This document shows, one piece after another, positions 60,260 through 64,000 of a stretch of DNA of 64,000 nt (positions are counted from its first letter, which is position 1; every line of letters begins with the position of its first letter). The stretch is from Setoptus koraiensis (taxonomy: Eukaryota; Arthropoda). The notes below the pieces were generated by a model. The model saw only the letters and a program-made list of their open reading frames with translations. It was not told the origin of the DNA and ran no database searches. The stretch is from NCBI GenBank assembly GCA_048013815.1, contig CM106585.1, positions 7,316,001 to 7,380,000 on the forward strand, given 5' to 3'. The translations under genes and the position numbers were made by a program.

Positions 60260-60835
60260 CTATTGGCGACGCTTTCTCACAGTATTATTCAATGATTTGT
60301 GCAAATCGACAGCTAGATATATTTCCATTGCATGAACTTGTAATGCAACCACCAAAAAGATGTACCAATACAAAGCAACAGGATAATCTCGCCATCTCTC
60401 TGATGTCTTGCTAGCATCGCGTGTATGTAGAAAAGTCCTAAAGTCGGGCAACCAAACATAAGCACAATATAATAATGGCAACAAACCAAATAGTGTGATA
60501 CCAGCCATGAACACTTTCAAACCAGTTCTGCTGTTATATTTGATTGCTCTAAATGAAACAAAGGCATATAAGACACTACTAAGCCAGATCCACTCCCACG
60601 GGGTGGCTGGCGGTATATAAAGAGCTTCTAGGTCCTCCCAAAATATGTCTAACATATCCAAGATAGTCGATGTTAATTTCATTAACATGATACAGGCAAC
60701 AAATATGTGTATAATGGTGAGAAATTTAAGCCTCTTCTTCGATAGGGCAGTATTCTGGTAATGAGGAAGTATTCTCTGTCTATGGGCAAAATCGGTGCCA
60801 TCTGTTCCTTTGACCGCAGGTCCACGCGACGACAT
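60260..60835 (-). CDS. jagn: Jagunal (JAGN1), ER membrane protein
   Basis: An ER-resident four-TM protein needed for ER organisation and vesicular transport (oocyte growth in flies, neutrophil function in humans). The 191-aa single-exon frame begins MSSRGPAVKGTDGTDFAHRQ, the signature N-terminus of the family. TM segments lie at about 37-56, 80-96, 107-127 and 152-171, with the conserved LQVHA in the last. The C-terminus is basic (VRKRRQ), compatible with ER retention. Length matches the usual ~183-197 aa. It is convergent with UBE2M; the 57-bp gap implies overlapping 3' UTRs. Confidence 0.95.
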   Translation of the reverse strand: MSSRGPAVKGTDGTDFAHRQRILPHYQNTALSKKRLKFLTIIHIFVACIMLMKLTSTILDMLDIFWEDLEALYIPPATPWEWIWLSSVLYAFVSFRAIKYNSRTGLKVFMAGITLFGLLPLLYCAYVWLPDFRTFLHTRDASKTSERWRDYPVALYWYIFLVVALQVHAMEIYLAVDLHKSLNNTVRKRRQ

Positions 60836-63800
60836 TTTTTACTATTTACCCTTTCTTGTGTTGCTAATCCTAGTAATTTGTATCAATTGATAGGGTAGTA
60901 TGAGTAAAATTTTGATGGTGTCAAGTTCCGTTGGCTGGGTGTAATCTCTATTTCTAGATCAAGCCTATCCGAATTTTTTTATTCCAGCCCAATTTTCGTA
61001 GGTGTGCTTATTTGGCACTATTCGATGGCGCACAACTTACGATATGTGCAAGCAGTTTGTTTGCTGCAGTCCTGCGGATTCGACCTTCAATGTGGCTGAT
61101 CGATATAACTGCAGATAGCAGGGCGCATCGAAGCTCAAAAAAGCCCATTTATTTCTGAGCACTAGGCGCATGGATGCTTATGTGCATGTGCGCATAGAGA
61201 GCAAGCTATGGCATTTATTCCACTTCAGTTTCACCATTTGACCGACAGCGGCTGTGTTGTGTTTCGCTCGGCGCAAGCGCCAAATTCGAAGTAAAACAGA
61301 TGATTCATCTGGGATGGTGTGAGGAATTGAAAAAGGAGACTTGCAGTTCCGAGATGTTGGCTAGATATTTATCCTCACGTTGTATTGACTTGTCGTGAGT
61401 ACCACTATAAATTGACTGACTGATCGCGGACGATTCCACAGATTTTTTCTCCCTCGGTGGGTGTCACACAGGATATTAGTTTCACCACAATCACTTTGGA
61501 TATGGAATCTCTAGTTTGGACAACATATCCGATAACAACTTATAGCTCTTATAAGTAGTCTCATCACTTTTGCGTTAAGGACGAGAGGACCAAACAAAAT
61601 ATTATTTATTTGACGACGATGTAGACGAAAAAAGAAATCAAAATCTAGCCTCGGCGAGCAACAGTAGCGAAATTAGCCAGCGATGACAACAAAGGCATCA
61701 CTCGTTATACCGGATGGACTAAACTTGGTTTGCTTCATCAGACTTAGAATCAATTCCGACCAGGAAACTAATGGCAAAATCCATATTCACACTTGAAATC
61801 TAACGCTTTCATGAAGACCGAAATAACCTGTGATGGCTACCAATCTGTGTAACTTCAGCATCACAGATTGGTAGCCATCACAGATAATTTTGGTCGTGTA
61901 ATCTTGCTCCATGTCACTAATTGTATCGCTGTGCGGATATAGAAAGGACATAGGTATGTGCTAGGTGTGCTGGGTTGAAGTGCCAAGGGAAGTCAACGAA
62001 ACTATGTGCCCACGAGCTCTTTTTTTGGTGATTTATGCTCCATAAAGAGACCTCATAGAAATATGGTTCACGCAGCGAGGTCCTCGTATGAGGCATTCAA
62101 AGTGGCAAAAGATTGTCTTCTACAACAATTACAAGATCCAATCGAACAAAATTACTCTAACAGTTGTTTTCTACTCAATCCAAATGTTAACACTTAATTC
62201 GTTTTAATAGAAAACTATTGTTGGAGTAACTTTGTTCAAGAAACAGCATTTAGTCCTTGAGCGTATCTATAAACTGAGAAAAATCTTAGTGGCAACTATA
62301 TTACATGGAGGTGCGTCTCTAGTTAGCGAACTAGGGGCCAATGAACAGTTCCAACAATTCCGGATCTGAGGATATTTACGGAAACTTACCGGGACATAGA
62401 TTCATAGAGTGGGCCATCTTAGCATAAGGAAAAATCCACCATTTTCATGTAATAACGTTCCATGTCTGGCGAAGCCGATAACCACTCAATATATTCCATG
62501 TCGACAATAGTGTCTTGAGTGACCTTTGAGAATGCATCGTGAGCAAGGGAGGATGAAATTGAACAGGCTCCAGGATCAATACATTATGTGACACTATCGT
62601 CTCCAGATAGTTTACTGCCAGTCATCATCTATATGAATTGTTTCTAGGAATATTGTTCATTATGGTGTGAGAATCCCTTGGTGAATCACTGTCCCGGATA
62701 GATTTATTCATCTAATTAAAATCAAACACTCAAAAGATCCATTCAAGGCGTATGTAGGGAGATAAACCGTCGCAAAATGACCTTTCTGGCTCGTAAGACA
62801 TAAATGAGAAATAAATAACAAGATGGATAATTACACAACTTGCATAGTGTTAACCATTAACAGTCTCACTGACTATGACGATGTTTTCTCTTCAGTAATG
62901 TGTAGGGCACGTGGGTCGACACAGTATGCCGACAAGTTCTAGATTAGATTCCAGCAACAACAACAACTACCATTAATATTTGAATTGTTATATAAGCTGC
63001 ATGCCATGGTCATATTGTTTGGCTGGTTGTGCTAGTTGTTGTAATCAAATAAAATAAAAAATAATTTTAATAATGTAAAGTTGCGATATCTGTGCGTCAG
63101 CGTAGCAGTGATTGTTTGTGGCTGTTGTTGAATAATAGTAGCCACCACCAAGAGTGTGATAAATGGTCTAAATTTGTGCCAACATTCATTTCATTTTTAA
63201 TTGTTTGCATTGTTAATGTTTATATTTGCTCCCTTATATATCGCTTACATATCATCGCTTACTTGATTTCATCTTCTCTTTCAATGGAATCTTATATTTA
63301 ATATCTCATAGCATCACATCCTCTCCTATTTCCTCTTCTACTGGCCAAAATGTATGCACCAACTCATATTGCGCTCAAACTATGCCTATGCAGCTAAATT
63401 ATTATCATCATCATCTCAAATTTGCTACTAAAACTCTCCGAATCTCAAAATTAGTTATTCACTTGTTGGTCAGTCAGTTAGCCATTTAGCCATTTGGCCA
63501 GGCAGCCAGTTTGTGATGGCCTGATATAATATGATACAATAGCAGTACAACTAGGGTGCTGACAAGTGGCACTCACTAGGTATCTCACAGCACGACCAAG
63601 AAGACGGCAATACAAACGGCTCCGTTTCATTACACCGGTATGCTGCTGATACACTGACTCACTGATACCGATGATAATGATGTTTCGACCACTTTGGCCA
63701 TTGTTGTGGCTATCACAGTTGCCGGCAACAATATAAATGTGTTTTTCACAACTACAACCACAAATGGCTACAACTGCAACTATGACTATAACTTGTTTTC

Positions 63801-64000
63801 TCCGATCTCTGTTCTCTGTTAGCGATAGCAATAGCAACAGCAACTCTTCTCGAATGATCATGCAACACCATCATCATGGTCAATAAAAAATGAAGAATCC
63901 TGTCATTATCAACTCACCACAGTTAACTGCCAACAACAGCAATAAATCTATATTGCTTGGCATCGCCAACTATTGTGGTGAGTTGCTCTATGATGCCAAC
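60836..64000. other. Right-hand stretch, no gene recognised
   Basis: About 3.2 kb starting with the Jagunal promoter region. Frames here are short and carry no motif. From about 62.9 kb CAA and AGCCATTT/GGCCA motifs like those at the left of the window return. Apart from the hairpin at 61816-61895 I see nothing specific. Confidence 0.5.
61816..61895. ncRNA. 80-nt near-perfect hairpin, possible miRNA/hpRNA
   Basis: The inner arms 61828-61849 and 61862-61883 are perfect 22-bp inverted repeats around a 12-nt loop. Pairing continues outward (61816-61827 with 61884-61895) with two mismatches and one G.U, giving a stem of about 34 bp. It stops abruptly on both sides. Size and loop resemble a microRNA precursor, but the pairing is unusually perfect, as in a recent inverted duplication or a tiny palindromic MITE. 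The strand is unknown. Confidence 0.45.

Noticed and set aside
62006-62197. 63-aa frame
   Set aside because: No motif, no splice sites and no conserved neighbours; chance length in AT-leaning DNA.

Overview
The window reads as animal nuclear DNA. The recognisable proteins are metazoan: a BET bromodomain protein split by four short-intron exons, NEDD8-conjugating enzyme UBE2M, Jagunal and a DHRS4-type reductase. The poly-Asn/poly-Gln tracts, CAA runs and short introns fit an arthropod; I cannot place it further from sequence alone. There is one assembly gap of exactly 500 N (55224-55723).

Layout. (1) 1 to about 34.2 kb holds no coding gene I can support. It is non-repetitive DNA scattered with simple repeats, minisatellites, a few long palindromes and a very high density of the palindrome GGGCCC, with a GC/CpG-rich block near 11.3-12.1 kb that could be a promoter. 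(2) 34.25-40.1 kb is a convergent pair: a four-transmembrane, tetraspanin-like protein with a long poly-Gln tail (+), and a BRD4/fs(1)h-type protein (-). The latter's four exons join in frame to about 1212 aa with two bromodomains, the ET domain and the P-TEFb-binding C-terminal motif of long BET isoforms. (3) 41-55.2 kb is a mobile-element island. It contains a TA-flanked MITE; two related families of TIR elements of about 0.9 kb (called A and B here) with 8-bp target duplications; a truncated hAT transposase; a SWIM-type zinc-finger fragment; large elements with long inverted repeats full of subterminal motifs (called C); an LTR-retrotransposon integrase fossil; C2H2 and Cys-rich ORFs; and several minisatellites. 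Many ORF fragments are bordered by one of two related hairpins that share the core AGCGCT. (4) 55.7-60.8 kb is a compact housekeeping cluster: the last exon of an unidentified + strand gene ending in the PDZ ligand ETSV, a two-exon SDR reductase (-), tRNA-Arg(TCG), UBE2M (+) and Jagunal (-), the last two tail to tail 57 bp apart. (5) 60.9-64 kb has no recognised gene but contains an 80-nt near-perfect hairpin.

The host genes are unrelated housekeeping functions: chromatin reading, neddylation, ER/secretory organisation and redox metabolism. They share no pathway. The least explained parts are the element island with its repeated hairpin junctions and tRNA-like, hairpin-rich repeats, and the GGGCCC-studded 31 kb at the left.
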